Positions 1 through 8,052 of a stretch of 14,695 nt of DNA are shown here, one piece after another (position 1 is the first letter of the stretch; each line of letters begins with the position of its first letter). The DNA lies in the NCBI GenBank assembly GCA_964460185.1, contig CAYWTM010000084.1, positions 1 to 14,695 of the forward strand. Direction: 5' to 3'. This DNA comes from JAVJPJ01 sp040217295. Lineage in GTDB: Bacteria; Pseudomonadota; Alphaproteobacteria; Rhodobacterales; Rhodobacteraceae. The translations under genes were made by a program, and so were the position numbers. The notes below the pieces were generated by a model. That model saw only the letters and a list, made by a program, of their open reading frames with translations, did not search any database and was not told the DNA's origin.

Positions 1-1322
1 CCGTATTGCGCAAGGCTCAGCGTGCGGGGAATCGGCGTGGCGGTCATCACCAGCACATCGGCCCCCTGCCCCTTGGCCCCCAGCCGAACCCGCTGATGCA
101 CCCCGAACCGGTGCTGTTCATCGACGATCGCAAGGCGCAGATCCGCGAATTGCACGTCATCCTGGAACACCGCATGGGTGCCCACCAGAACATGAATATC
201 CCCCCGCTGGAGTGCGGCCAGCTTCGCGCGCCGTTCGGCACCCTTGTCCTGGCCGGTCAGGATCTCGATCACCACGCCCGCCGCCTCGGCCAGAGGTTTC
301 AGGCCCGCATAGTGCTGCCCCGCCAGGATCGAGGTCGGCGCCATCATGACGCCCTGCCCCCCCGCCTCGACCGCGACCAGCAGTGCCATCAACGCCACCA
401 GCGTCTTTCCAGCGCCCACATCGCCCTGCAAAAGGCGGTTCATCCTGACCGGTTTGCCCATGTCCTCGGCGATCTCGGCGATCGCGCGGGTCTGCGCGCC
501 GGTTGGTGCAAAAGGCAGGCTTTCCAGGACCCTGGCCCTGAGCCGCCCATCCCCCACACTGACCGTGCCCTTGCCCCGCCGGACCGAGGCGCGCGCCAAG
601 GCAAGCGTCAATTGGTGGGCGAACAGTTCGTCAAAGGCCAGCCGCTCGCGCGCAGGTGCCGAGCGCGACAGATCCTCGGGCCGTGTCGGCGTATGTGCAT
701 CGACCAGCGCCTGGTGCCAGGCGGGCCAATGCTTTTCCGCCAGAAGCGGCAGATCTATCCACTCGCCAAGCAAGGGGGCCAGCGCCAACGCCGATGCAGC
801 GGCCTTTTGCATGCCCTTCTGGGTCACACCCGCTGTCAACGGATAGACCGGTTCGAACGCGGGGATCTGGTCGGCATCTTCAGGCGCAAGGATATGATCG
901 GGATGCGCCATCTGGGCGACACCATCGAACAGCTCGACCTTGCCCGACACGATGCGGCGGCTTCCGGTGGGCAGGATGCGGCCCAGGTAGTCGCCCTTGG
1001 CGTGGAAAAACACCAGCTGGAACGACGTCTTTGCGTCTTCCACCTCGATCCGGTACGGGCCCCGGCCCGCAGGCGCACGATGACGGCCCACCGTGACCTC
1101 GACCGTGGCCATGCCCGGCAACGCGACATCGCGGATCGACGCGCGCCGGGCACGATCCACGCCGCCCACCGGCAGCGTCAGCAGAAGATCCTTGGGCGTT
1201 TCGACATGCAGGCCGGCAAAGTGTTTCGCCGTTTTCGGCCCTACCCCGTCCAGCACGTCGAGCCCCGCGAACAGGGGCCAGATCAGCTCGGGCCGGCCTT
1301 TTTCGGGGCTTGCCTTAGCCAT
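1..1322 (-). CDS. recG: ATP-dependent DNA helicase RecG, N-terminal part (cut by window edge)
   Basis: RecG remodels stalled replication forks and branched recombination intermediates in the cytoplasm. The 440 visible codons start at the ATG at 1322 and run off the left edge; the family is usually about 690-700 residues. A helix-hairpin-helix-like stretch (LDGVGPKTAKHF, about 24-35) opens the wedge domain, with an OB-like fold to about residue 150. The helicase core has Walker A GDVGAGKT (300-307), motif Ia MAPTSILAGQH, the RecG-type DEQHRFGV box (401-408) and motif III TATPIPRTL (427-435). The start overlaps the ligA stop by 8 bp (ATGGCTAA), so translation is probably coupled to ligA. The family assignment is secure. 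The second helicase domain and the C-terminus lie outside the window. Confidence 0.96.
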   Translation of the reverse strand, partial: MAKASPEKGRPELIWPLFAGLDVLDGVGPKTAKHFAGLHVETPKDLLLTLPVGGVDRARRASIRDVALPGMATVEVTVGRHRAPAGRGPYRIEVEDAKTSFQLVFFHAKGDYLGRILPTGSRRIVSGKVELFDGVAQMAHPDHILAPEDADQIPAFEPVYPLTAGVTQKGMQKAAASALALAPLLGEWIDLPLLAEKHWPAWHQALVDAHTPTRPEDLSRSAPARERLAFDELFAHQLTLALARASVRRGKGTVSVGDGRLRARVLESLPFAPTGAQTRAIAEIAEDMGKPVRMNRLLQGDVGAGKTLVALMALLVAVEAGGQGVMMAPTSILAGQHYAGLKPLAEAAGVVIEILTGQDKGAERRAKLAALQRGDIHVLVGTHAVFQDDVQFADLRLAIVDEQHRFGVHQRVRLGAKGQGADVLVMTATPIPRTLSLAQY

Positions 1323-3498
1323 CGCCGATCAGGTCCAGCCAGCCGTCCTCGTCAATCGTCTCGATCCCCAGTTCCGCAGCCTTTTTCGCCTTGGATCCCG
1401 CGCCCGGGCCGGCCACCAGAAGGTCGGTCTTGGCCGACACGCTGCCCGACACCTTGGCGCCAAGCGCCTCGGCGCGCGCCTTTGCCTCGGCACGGGTCAT
1501 CTTTTCCAATGTGCCCGTAAACACCACGGTCTTTCCGGCCACGGGACTGCCGTCGACCTGGCGAATGGCGGGCGACTGGATATCAAGATGCGCGATCAAC
1601 CGGTCGATGGAGGCCCGTTCCGCAACCTGCGAGAGGGTCGTGGTCAATGCCTGCGCGACCGCGTCGCCGATGCCGTCGATGCCGGTGATCTCGGCCCAGG
1701 CGGGGCTATCCGCCATTGCAGCCTTGCGTGTCTTTGCGTCGCCAGCCGAAGCCGCGGGTTCGCCCACGGCCTGGTCCACGGACGCGATGAATGCAGTCCA
1801 GGTGCTGAAATGGCGGGCCAGATCGGCGGCCGCCACCTCGCCCACATGGCGGATCCCGAGGGCAAAGATCACCCGACCCAGATCGATCCGGCGCTTGTCG
1901 TCGATGGCATCGAACAGGTTTTGCGCCGATTTCTCGCCCCAGCCTTCGCGGTTCTTCAACTGCTGAAGGCCATCGCCGTAGCGCGCGCGCAATTCGAAGA
2001 TGTCGGCGGGTTCTTTCACCCAACCGTCAAGATAGAACGCCTCGACCTGTTTGGCGCCCAGTCCCTCGATGTCGAACGCGGCGCGCGAGACGAAATGCTT
2101 CAGCTTTTCGACGGCCTGTGCAGGGCAGATCAGGCCACCGGTGCACCGGCGCACGGCGTCGCCTTCCTCGCGCAGGGCCTCGGACCCGCAATCCGGGCAG
2201 CGCGTGGGAAAGACAAACGGGACCGCATCGGCGGGGCGTTTGGCGAGGTCCACATCCGCCACTTTCGGGATCACATCGCCGGCGCGATAGACCTGCACCC
2301 AATCGCCCACGCGAATATCCTTGCCACCCCGGATGTCCCCGCCCCTGGCGGCACGGCCTGCGATGTAATCCTCGTTGTGCAGTGTCGCGTTCGAGACCAC
2401 GACCCCCCCCACCGTCACGGGGGTCAGGCGCGCAACGGGGCTCAGGGCACCTGTGCGTCCGACCTGAATGTCGATCGCTTCCAGCCGGGTCCAGGCCAGT
2501 TCCGCCGGGAATTTATGGGCGATGGCCCATCTGGGTGTCGTCGACCGCAAGCCCAGGCGGCGTTGCAGGGCCAGATCATCAAGCTTGTAGACGACGCCGT
2601 CGATGTCATAACCGAGCGTGGCGCGGCGTTCCTCGATCATGGCGTAATGGGCCAGAAGATCGGCCGCGCTGTCGCAACGCCGGGTCAGCGGATTGGTCTG
2701 AAACCCAAGCGCGGCCAACCGCTCGATGGCCGCCGATTGCGTATCGGCCAGCGGTGCGCTGAGTTGCCCCCAGGCATAGGCAAAGAATTTCAGCGGGCGC
2801 GCGCGGGTGATCCGGGGATCAAGCTGGCGCAGCGATCCGGCAGCCGCGTTGCGAGGGTTGGCGAATGGCTTGGCACCGGATGCGACCTGCCGTTCATTGA
2901 GAGCCGCGAAATCCGCATGGCTCATGTAGACTTCGCCACGTACCTCGAGCACATCGGGCGCGCCTTTCAGCGTATGGGGAATATCCGCGATGGTGCGTGC
3001 ATTTTCGGTGACGTTCTCACCGACCGCGCCATCCCCCCGTGTCGCCGCGCTGACCAATGCGCCGTTTTCATATCGCAACGACAGGGAAAGGCCATCGATC
3101 TTGGGTTCGGCGGTGAAGGCGAGCGGTGCATCCTCTGGCAGGTTGAGGTAACGGCGGATGAAGCTGACGAACTCGGTTACATCTTCGGCATCGAAGGCAT
3201 TGGCCAGCGACAGCATCCGTTCGGCATGGGCAAGTTTGCCGAACCCGTCCGCGGGCGCCGCGCCCACCTGTTCCGACGGGCTGTCTGGGCGCTTGAGATC
3301 CGGAAACCGCGCCTCGAGGGCTGCGTTTTCACGTTTCAGCGCATCATAGTCCGCATCGCTGAGATCGGGCGCATCTTCCTGGTAATAAGACGCGTTGGCG
3401 GACAGCAATACCTTGGCCAGTTCATCCAGACGCGCGCGCGCCTGGGCCTCGGTCAGGCGGTCTGCGCGGCCCTGTGGCGTATCGAACGTATCAGCCAT
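1315..3498 (-). CDS. ligA: NAD(+)-dependent DNA ligase LigA
   Basis: LigA seals nicks during replication and repair, using NAD+ to adenylate its active-site lysine. The protein has 727 residues, slightly longer than the usual 670-700. Visible parts in order are: the N-terminal Ia domain that binds the nicotinamide half of NAD+ (about 1-70, with SYYQEDAP and DADYDAL); the nucleotidyltransferase domain with KIDG (Lys133) and the RGDGxxGENVTENARTI block (154-170); the OB fold; a four-cysteine zinc finger (Cys434, 437, 452, 458; spacing C-x2-C-x14-C-x5-C); HhH repeats; and a C-terminal BRCT domain (about 653-727, VVFTGTLEKMTR). The ATG at 3498 follows a GGGGGAGG ribosome-binding site 9 nt away. 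recG overlaps the 3' end. All catalytic elements are present. Confidence 0.98.
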   Translation of the reverse strand: MADTFDTPQGRADRLTEAQARARLDELAKVLLSANASYYQEDAPDLSDADYDALKRENAALEARFPDLKRPDSPSEQVGAAPADGFGKLAHAERMLSLANAFDAEDVTEFVSFIRRYLNLPEDAPLAFTAEPKIDGLSLSLRYENGALVSAATRGDGAVGENVTENARTIADIPHTLKGAPDVLEVRGEVYMSHADFAALNERQVASGAKPFANPRNAAAGSLRQLDPRITRARPLKFFAYAWGQLSAPLADTQSAAIERLAALGFQTNPLTRRCDSAADLLAHYAMIEERRATLGYDIDGVVYKLDDLALQRRLGLRSTTPRWAIAHKFPAELAWTRLEAIDIQVGRTGALSPVARLTPVTVGGVVVSNATLHNEDYIAGRAARGGDIRGGKDIRVGDWVQVYRAGDVIPKVADVDLAKRPADAVPFVFPTRCPDCGSEALREEGDAVRRCTGGLICPAQAVEKLKHFVSRAAFDIEGLGAKQVEAFYLDGWVKEPADIFELRARYGDGLQQLKNREGWGEKSAQNLFDAIDDKRRIDLGRVIFALGIRHVGEVAAADLARHFSTWTAFIASVDQAVGEPAASAGDAKTRKAAMADSPAWAEITGIDGIGDAVAQALTTTLSQVAERASIDRLIAHLDIQSPAIRQVDGSPVAGKTVVFTGTLEKMTRAEAKARAEALGAKVSGSVSAKTDLLVAGPGAGSKAKKAAELGIETIDEDGWLDLIGDG

Positions 3499-3502
3499 GG
3501 CG

Positions 3503-3538
3503 CAAAGCCTCCCCCGTGACCGCTGCTGTCAGGCTTTG
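3503..3538 (-). promoter_or_regulatory. Inverted repeat covering part of the ligA ribosome-binding site
   Basis: Perfect 8-bp inverted repeat: CAAAGCCT at 3503-3510 and AGGCTTTG at 3531-3538, with a 20-nt loop. In the ligA leader the 3' arm includes the AGG of the GGGGGAGG ribosome-binding site. No T-run follows on the minus strand, so a ctrA terminator is less likely than a leader hairpin. The function is inferred from position only. Confidence 0.35.
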
Positions 3539-3596
3539 GTTTAGGAGGGCTTGGCCCGAATTTCCAGCCCGGGCGGCGCATCATGACATGCGGGCG

Positions 3597-4310
3597 TCAC
3601 GCGCTGGCGGCAATACCCACACCCATGGCTTGCGGCATCGGATCCCGCAAGACGTAGCCGCGGCCCCAGACGGTTTCGATGTAGTTGTCGCCCTCTGTCG
3701 CCTCGTTCAGCTTCTTGCGCAGCTTGCAGATGAACACATCGATGATCTTCAACTCCGGCTCGTCCATGCCGCCATACAGATGGTTCAGGAACATTTCCTT
3801 GGTCAGCGTCGTGCCCTTGCGCAGGCTCAGCAGTTCCAGCATCTGGTATTCCTTGCCTGTCAGATGCACGGTCTGCCCCCCGACTTCGACCGTCTTGGCG
3901 TCCAGGTTGACATCGATCTTGCCTGTGGTGATGACCGATTGCGCGTGCCCTTTTGACCGGCGGATGATGGCATGGATGCGCGCGACCAGTTCTTCGCGAT
4001 GGAAGGGTTTCGTAAGGTAGTCGTCGGCCCCGAACCCGAATCCGCGCAACTTGTTTTCGGGGTCATCCATGCCAGACAAAATGAGAATCGGGGTGTTCAC
4101 GCGCGCCGTGCGCAACTGGCGCAAGACCTCGTGGCCATGGATATCGGGAAGGTTCAGATCCAGCAGGATGATGTCGTAGTCATAGAGCTTTGCCAGGTCG
4201 ATGCCTTCTTCGCCCAGATCCGTCGAATACACATTCAGGTTCGCATGCTTCAGCATCATCTCGATGCTTCTGGACGTCGTGGGATCGTCTTCAACAAGCA
4301 AAACGCGCAT
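3597..4310 (-). CDS. ctrA: Cell-cycle response regulator CtrA
   Basis: CtrA is the OmpR/PhoB-type master regulator of alphaproteobacteria. In Rhodobacterales it typically controls motility, gene transfer agents and related traits rather than being strictly essential. The 237 residues comprise a receiver domain (acidic pocket Glu7-Asp8-Asp9, phosphoacceptor Asp51 in LLDLNLPD, Lys in LTKPFHREEL) and a winged-helix DNA-binding domain (about 125-228) with the family-typical segments LTGKEYQMLELLSLRKG and ETVWGRGYVLRDP. The ATG at 4310 has GGAGAAG 5 nt upstream. The C-terminus reads GIAASA; Caulobacter CtrA ends in Ala-Ala, which is needed for ClpXP turnover, so the Ser-Ala end here is a small difference. 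It lies 61 bp downstream of sciP on the same strand. Confidence 0.97.
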   Translation of the reverse strand: MRVLLVEDDPTTSRSIEMMLKHANLNVYSTDLGEEGIDLAKLYDYDIILLDLNLPDIHGHEVLRQLRTARVNTPILILSGMDDPENKLRGFGFGADDYLTKPFHREELVARIHAIIRRSKGHAQSVITTGKIDVNLDAKTVEVGGQTVHLTGKEYQMLELLSLRKGTTLTKEMFLNHLYGGMDEPELKIIDVFICKLRKKLNEATEGDNYIETVWGRGYVLRDPMPQAMGVGIAASA

Positions 4311-4356
4311 CAGGCTTCTCCGAAATTTTTACCGAACGACCCCAAATTCGCGGTAA

Positions 4357-4364
4357 ATGGTTAA
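4357..4364 (-). promoter_or_regulatory. Candidate CtrA half-site (TTAACCAT) upstream of ctrA
   Basis: On the minus strand the sciP-ctrA spacer reads TTAACCAT followed by TTACC, 46 nt before the ctrA start codon. TTAACCAT is a known CtrA-associated half-type motif, alongside the full TTAA-N7-TTAA site. This suggests CtrA autoregulation. The call rests on a short motif and its position. Confidence 0.4.
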
Positions 4365-4371
4365 TTACAGG

Positions 4372-4695
4372 TTACTGCTTTCCTCGGAATTCGTCGATCT
4401 TATTCAATGCATTGATTTTTCGGCCCCTGTAGCGCTGGATGTCGGTGGCCTTCAGGGCCCTTACGCCATGTTGCGCGATGGCCTGTCTCCATGCTGCGAG
4501 CTCCTCTTCGGAAATCTGGTAGGTCTTCATGGCTTCGTCGGCACTGATCAGTCCCGCATCGATCGCCCGCACGACCGCGGCCTTGCGGCTTGCGACCCAT
4601 CGCTTGGTCGCGGGCTCGGGAAGATCGGACCGCGTCATCTGCGTGCCGTCGGAAAGCGTAACGGAAACCGGGCCGGGAATTCGTCTGATATACAT
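4372..4695 (-). CDS. sciP: SciP-type CtrA inhibitor (DUF1153 family)
   Basis: This is a small helix-turn-helix protein of the DUF1153 family. In Caulobacter its member SciP binds CtrA and blocks CtrA-activated transcription in G1. The 107-residue product starts with the family-typical stretch IRRIPGPVSVTLSDGTQMTR, followed by the conserved RWVASRKAAVVRAIDAGLIS and an ISEEELAAWRQAI helix leading to HGVRALKAT (HTH about 31-90). I chose the ATG at 4695 because AGAAGAG lies about 10 nt upstream and the conserved region starts there. A TTG at 4743 would add 16 poorly conserved-looking residues. It ends 61 bp before ctrA, so the two may be cotranscribed, with a second, CtrA-controlled promoter in the spacer. 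The family is clear; the SciP function is inferred from family and position. Confidence 0.88.
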   Translation of the reverse strand: MYIRRIPGPVSVTLSDGTQMTRSDLPEPATKRWVASRKAAVVRAIDAGLISADEAMKTYQISEEELAAWRQAIAQHGVRALKATDIQRYRGRKINALNKIDEFRGKQ

Positions 4696-4771
4696 CGCCG
4701 CTGAACTCTTCTCTCGCTCCAACTGGGTCGTATCAGCACGCAAACTGTTTAATTCCGGGTAAGCACGGTCC

Positions 4772-4799
4772 TTGTGGATAGGACCGATTTTCCTATATT
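4772..4799 (+). promoter_or_regulatory. Candidate mnmA promoter with inverted repeat
   Basis: TTGTGG (4772-4777) and TATATT (4794-4799), 16 nt apart, resemble a housekeeping promoter. The mnmA ATG lies 45 nt further on, after an AAGGA ribosome-binding site. An inverted repeat ATAGGA (4778-4783) / TCCTAT (4791-4796) sits inside the promoter and could be an operator. Called by eye only. Confidence 0.4.
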
Positions 4800-4843
4800 G
4801 CAGCGCAATCGTTGCCCCCTGACCGCATCAAAGGACGACTCTC

Positions 4844-5986
4844 ATGGCCCTCGACCGGCCCCTGCCCCTGAATTCGCTCGGCTTTGCCAAGCCACCCGCC
4901 GAAACGCGCGTGGTGGTTGCCATGTCGGGCGGCGTCGACAGTTCGGTGGTGGCGGCACAACTGGCCGAAGAGGGGTATGATGTCATCGGCGTCACCCTGC
5001 AGCTTTACGATCACGGCGCGGCCCTGGCCAAGAAAGGCGCATGCTGCGCCGGGCGCGACATCCATGACGCCCGCCGCGTGGCCGAGGACATGGGCTTTCC
5101 GCACTACGTGCTGGATTACGAGAACACCTTTCGCGAGGCCGTGATCGACGAATTCGCCGACAGCTATCTGGCCGGCGCCACACCGGTGCCCTGCATTCGC
5201 TGCAACGAACGGGTGAAATTCAAGGACCTGCTGGAAACCGCCAGGGATCTTGACGCCGATTGCATGGCCACAGGCCACTACATCCAGAGGATGATGGGCC
5301 ATCACGGGCCCGAACTGCATTGCGCAGCCGACGCCGCGCGCGATCAGTCCTATTTCCTGTTTTCCACCACGGCCGAGCAACTGGATTACCTGCGCTTTCC
5401 GCTTGGCCACCTGGCCTCCAAGGCCGAAACGCGGGCGCTTGCGGCCAAGTACGGCCTGTCTGTCGCCGACAAGCCCGACAGCCAGGACATCTGCTTTGTG
5501 CCCAATGGCAACTACGCCGCCGTGATCGAGAAACTGCGCCCCGGCGCGGCCGATCCCGGCGAGATCGTGGATATGGATGGCAACGTCATGGGCACCCATC
5601 GGGGGGTCATCCACTACACGATCGGGCAGCGCCGCGGCCTTGGGATCGGGGGCCTGGAAGATCCGCTATACGTGGTCAGACTGGACCCGGACGCGCGCCG
5701 CGTGATCGTGGGGCCAAAGGATGCGTTGTCCACGCGCACGGTTCCGGTGCGGGAAATCAACTGGTTGGGCGATGCGCCCTTCACCAGCCGGACGTCCTGG
5801 GATCTCGAGGTCAAGATCCGGTCCACCCGTCCGCCCCGCGCCGCCACCATCCGCCCGATTTCCGAAACCGAGGCCGAGGTGGAATTGTTCACCGCCGAAG
5901 AAGGTGTCAGTCCGGGGCAGGCCTGCGTGTTCTATGCGCCCGACAGCAGCCGCATCTTCGGGGGCGGCTGGATCCACAAGGGCTGA
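4844..5986 (+). CDS. mnmA: tRNA-specific 2-thiouridylase MnmA
   Basis: MnmA uses ATP and relayed sulfur to make 2-thiouridine at U34 of the Lys, Glu and Gln tRNAs. The 380 residues contain the PP-loop SGGVDSS (28-34), the catalytic Cys117 in PVPCIRCN and the second catalytic Cys217 in PDSQDICFVPNG. The tRNA-recognition segment ATGHYIQ and the C-terminal beta-barrel region (TIGQRRGLGIGG onward) follow, ending in the typical FGGGWI. The length matches alphaproteobacterial members, which carry a short N-terminal extension before the PP-loop. The ATG at 4844 has AAGGA about 8 nt upstream. The gene is transcribed divergently from sciP and converges on the gene at 6047-6766, with only 60 bp between the two stop codons. 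Confidence 0.97.
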   Translation: MALDRPLPLNSLGFAKPPAETRVVVAMSGGVDSSVVAAQLAEEGYDVIGVTLQLYDHGAALAKKGACCAGRDIHDARRVAEDMGFPHYVLDYENTFREAVIDEFADSYLAGATPVPCIRCNERVKFKDLLETARDLDADCMATGHYIQRMMGHHGPELHCAADAARDQSYFLFSTTAEQLDYLRFPLGHLASKAETRALAAKYGLSVADKPDSQDICFVPNGNYAAVIEKLRPGAADPGEIVDMDGNVMGTHRGVIHYTIGQRRGLGIGGLEDPLYVVRLDPDARRVIVGPKDALSTRTVPVREINWLGDAPFTSRTSWDLEVKIRSTRPPRAATIRPISETEAEVELFTAEEGVSPGQACVFYAPDSSRIFGGGWIHKG

Positions 5987-6046
5987 ACGCGGTCGCCTCG
6001 TCAAAGGATTTGCGCTTGGCAAGGCCGAGGCTGTCCATGGGCAAGA

Positions 6047-6766
6047 TCACGCACCACCCCCCAGCAGGAACGCACGAAAGGTGATGCGCTGGTGGGTCAC
6101 GCGCAATTCGACCAGCACCCGTTCGATCACGCTCGCGCTTGACCTGTCGCCGCCGCGGGCCTCGACCCTGTATCCATCAGGGCCGTAAAGGGGCGAATAC
6201 CGTTCCCATCCCGCGCCGTAATGCTCGGCATCGCCGGTCACTTCGGTGCGCACGAAGCGTCCCCTCAGCGGCTCCAGCACCGACGGAAGCGACAGGATCG
6301 AAACCCGCCGCGTATCGTCCCAGGTCAGCATGCATGACACCCGCGCAACCGCATCCTCGGGCCACACGGCAGCATCGTCATGGGCGGCCATCGTGGCCCC
6401 AAGCAAGCGAAAGGAGGTCGGATCCGACAGGGACGAGCCCGCCAGGACATCCCGGGTTTCAACGCCGTAGCGCGAACAGGCCAGGATGCCGCCCGGCAGT
6501 TGAAGATCGGGGCGTGGCGTGCCGAATTGCCCGGTGATCGACCAGAACCACGGATCCCCCCCGGCCATGGATGCGCCGGGCCGCACGAGATCGGCCTGGA
6601 AGTCCGGCAAGGTCGCGTTGAGCGCGTCCAGCATCATCGCCCGGTCGAGCCAGGGGCTATCGGCCAGTCCAAGGATGTGGGCCAGATCCAGCGTCGCGGG
6701 CGCATCTTGTGCACGAACGGGGACGGCAAGGCCAACCAGGCAAAGGGCAAGACAGATCATGCGCAT
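6047..6766 (-). CDS. Hypothetical exported protein, family not recognised
   Basis: The 239-residue product begins with a Sec signal peptide (MRMICLALCLVGLAVPVRA, likely cut after Ala19). The mature part is soluble-looking, with no membrane segment. It has two cysteines (Cys97 in ILACSRYG and Cys145 in VSCMLTW) that could form a periplasmic disulfide, and several aromatic and acidic stretches (DPWFWSITGQFG, YSPLYGPDGYRVEARGG). I recognise no catalytic motif or domain. Codon use is like that of its neighbours and the frame is intact, so it is probably a real gene. The ribosome-binding site is weak; the Met at residue 3 is an alternative start. It lies downstream of tRNA-Asp on the same strand and converges on mnmA. 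Confidence 0.75.
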   Translation of the reverse strand: MRMICLALCLVGLAVPVRAQDAPATLDLAHILGLADSPWLDRAMMLDALNATLPDFQADLVRPGASMAGGDPWFWSITGQFGTPRPDLQLPGGILACSRYGVETRDVLAGSSLSDPTSFRLLGATMAAHDDAAVWPEDAVARVSCMLTWDDTRRVSILSLPSVLEPLRGRFVRTEVTGDAEHYGAGWERYSPLYGPDGYRVEARGGDRSSASVIERVLVELRVTHQRITFRAFLLGGGA

Positions 6767-6880
6767 GCATCAACGGTAACCCGCCCGCGCCCCGCGTCGA
6801 GTCACAAACCGGACATATGGCGCACCCTGCCACCTGCAAGTCGCAGCCACGGCCGCATATCTGCGTCGTTCAAGGAAAAG

Positions 6881-6957
6881 TGGCGCGGTTGACGGGGCTC
6901 GAACCCGCGACCCCCGGCGTGACAGGCCGGTACTCTAACCAACTGAGCTACAACCGC
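6881..6957 (-). tRNA. tRNA-Asp (anticodon GTC)
   Basis: 77-nt cloverleaf with encoded CCA. The acceptor stem GCGGTTG/CAACCGC is perfect, followed by D-arm GCTC...GAGT, anticodon stem CCGGC/GCCGG with loop CTGTCAC (anticodon GTC), T-arm GCGGG/CCCGT with loop TTCGAGC, and discriminator G. The discriminator and anticodon agree with aspartate identity. Confidence 0.97.
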
Positions 6958-6966
6958 TCACCCTAT

Positions 6967-6984
6967 CGCCGGGACGCCCCGGCG
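6967..6984. other. GC-rich hairpin between the DMT gene and tRNA-Asp
   Basis: CGCCGGG (6967-6973) pairs perfectly with CCCGGCG (6978-6984) around a 4-nt loop. It lies downstream of the pirin/GNAT/DMT operon and just upstream of tRNA-Asp. There is no T-run on the minus strand, so it is at best a weak or Rho-assisted termination or processing element. Confidence 0.3.
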
Positions 6985-7068
6985 TGACGGGTGGTGTATT
7001 GCGGGCGATGGCCAGCGTCAAGCGGCCTTGGACCCCCTAATTGCGGTTTTTCCACCCCAATGTGCCGC

Positions 7069-8052
7069 TCAACCGCGCCGGATCGGGCGGGCCGACGCGA
7101 GGGCCCGATTTTGCTGACGTTCGCGCGCGAACACGTAGATGCCCGCCCCCGCGATCAGGGCGGTGCCGATCCATGTGGCCGGCGCAGGGATCTCGTCGAA
7201 GATCATCCAGCCCCATAGAATCGCAAGCGGCAGCGCCACGTACTCGTATGAGGCCACCACCGAGGCGGTGCCGATCTTGTAGGCCTGGCTCAGCGCATAA
7301 CCGATCAGCGCCGACATCAGCCCAAGGACGGCGAAGATCCACAGATCCCCTGTTTCGGGCCAGACCCAGGCGCGCAGCAAAAAGGTCACCGTGGGATCCT
7401 CGGACCCCTCGGCGAAGCGGCCATCGCCCGCAATCGCAAAAAATCCGGCGCTGACCACAATGAAGGCCAGCTGGATATAGATCGCCATGGCCGATGCCGC
7501 AGATCTTGCGCCAAGCTTGCGCGTCAGGACCTGCATGACCGCATAAAACCCCGCCGCCATCAACGGCAGCGTCAGCGCCCATCGGGGCACATCGCCCCAA
7601 TCCACGCCGGGCGCCATCATTACCGCCACCCCCGCCAACCCGACCACGATCGCGGCCATCCTGTGACGACCGACGGGTTCCCCCAGAACCGGGATCGCCA
7701 GCAAGGTGATGAACAGCGGAGCCACGAAGAACATCGCGGTCGCAGCCCCAAGCGGCATGACGGCCAGCGCGGCGAAAAAGGCCATGTTCGCCATCACGAT
7801 CATGCCCGCCCGAATGGCGTGAAGAATGGGCCGGTCGGTCTTCAACAGCGACACCCCCCCCTCCAGGCGCAGAAAGACGAGGCTTACCAGAATGCCGATG
7901 CTGGCGCGGATCATCACGATCTGATGCAGGGGATAGCCACCCGACAGGAACTTGATAAGCAGATCGTTGACCGAGATGCACGTCATGCCCACCAGGATGA
8001 AGACGATGGCGCGACCACTGGATTGCATCGCCACAGGCCCGGCCACGCTCAT
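7069..8052 (-). CDS. DMT-superfamily (EamA) permease
   Basis: This 327-residue inner-membrane protein has about ten hydrophobic helices in two five-helix repeats, as is typical of EamA/RhaT drug/metabolite transporters. The first repeat begins around residues 13-35 (IVFILVGMTCISVNDLLIKF) and includes the family-like HQIVMIRASIGILVSL helix and PLGAATAMFFVAPLFITLLAIPVLGE. The second includes YALSQAYKIGTASVVASYEYVALPLAILWG and ends with ATWIGTALIAGAGIYVFARE. The tail is basic and probably cytoplasmic. Its substrate cannot be read from the sequence; relatives export amino acids or metabolites, and some import. The ATG start overlaps the GNAT stop (ATGA), indicating translational coupling as the third gene of a pirin/GNAT/DMT operon. 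Confidence 0.92.
   Translation of the reverse strand: MSVAGPVAMQSSGRAIVFILVGMTCISVNDLLIKFLSGGYPLHQIVMIRASIGILVSLVFLRLEGGVSLLKTDRPILHAIRAGMIVMANMAFFAALAVMPLGAATAMFFVAPLFITLLAIPVLGEPVGRHRMAAIVVGLAGVAVMMAPGVDWGDVPRWALTLPLMAAGFYAVMQVLTRKLGARSAASAMAIYIQLAFIVVSAGFFAIAGDGRFAEGSEDPTVTFLLRAWVWPETGDLWIFAVLGLMSALIGYALSQAYKIGTASVVASYEYVALPLAILWGWMIFDEIPAPATWIGTALIAGAGIYVFARERQQNRALASARPIRRG

Noticed and set aside
6..1520. 504-codon plus-strand open frame opposite recG
   Set aside because: The minus strand encodes RecG with all expected helicase motifs. The plus-strand product is an Arg/Pro/His-rich shadow.
1093..3519. 808-codon plus-strand open frame opposite ligA and the 5' end of recG
   Set aside because: It lies antisense to ligA, whose motifs are complete. 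The predicted protein has no domain or signal features, and long antisense frames are common at this GC content.
4793..5614. 273-codon minus-strand frame opposite mnmA
   Set aside because: MnmA on the plus strand has both catalytic cysteines and the PP-loop; the reverse frame shows no family features.
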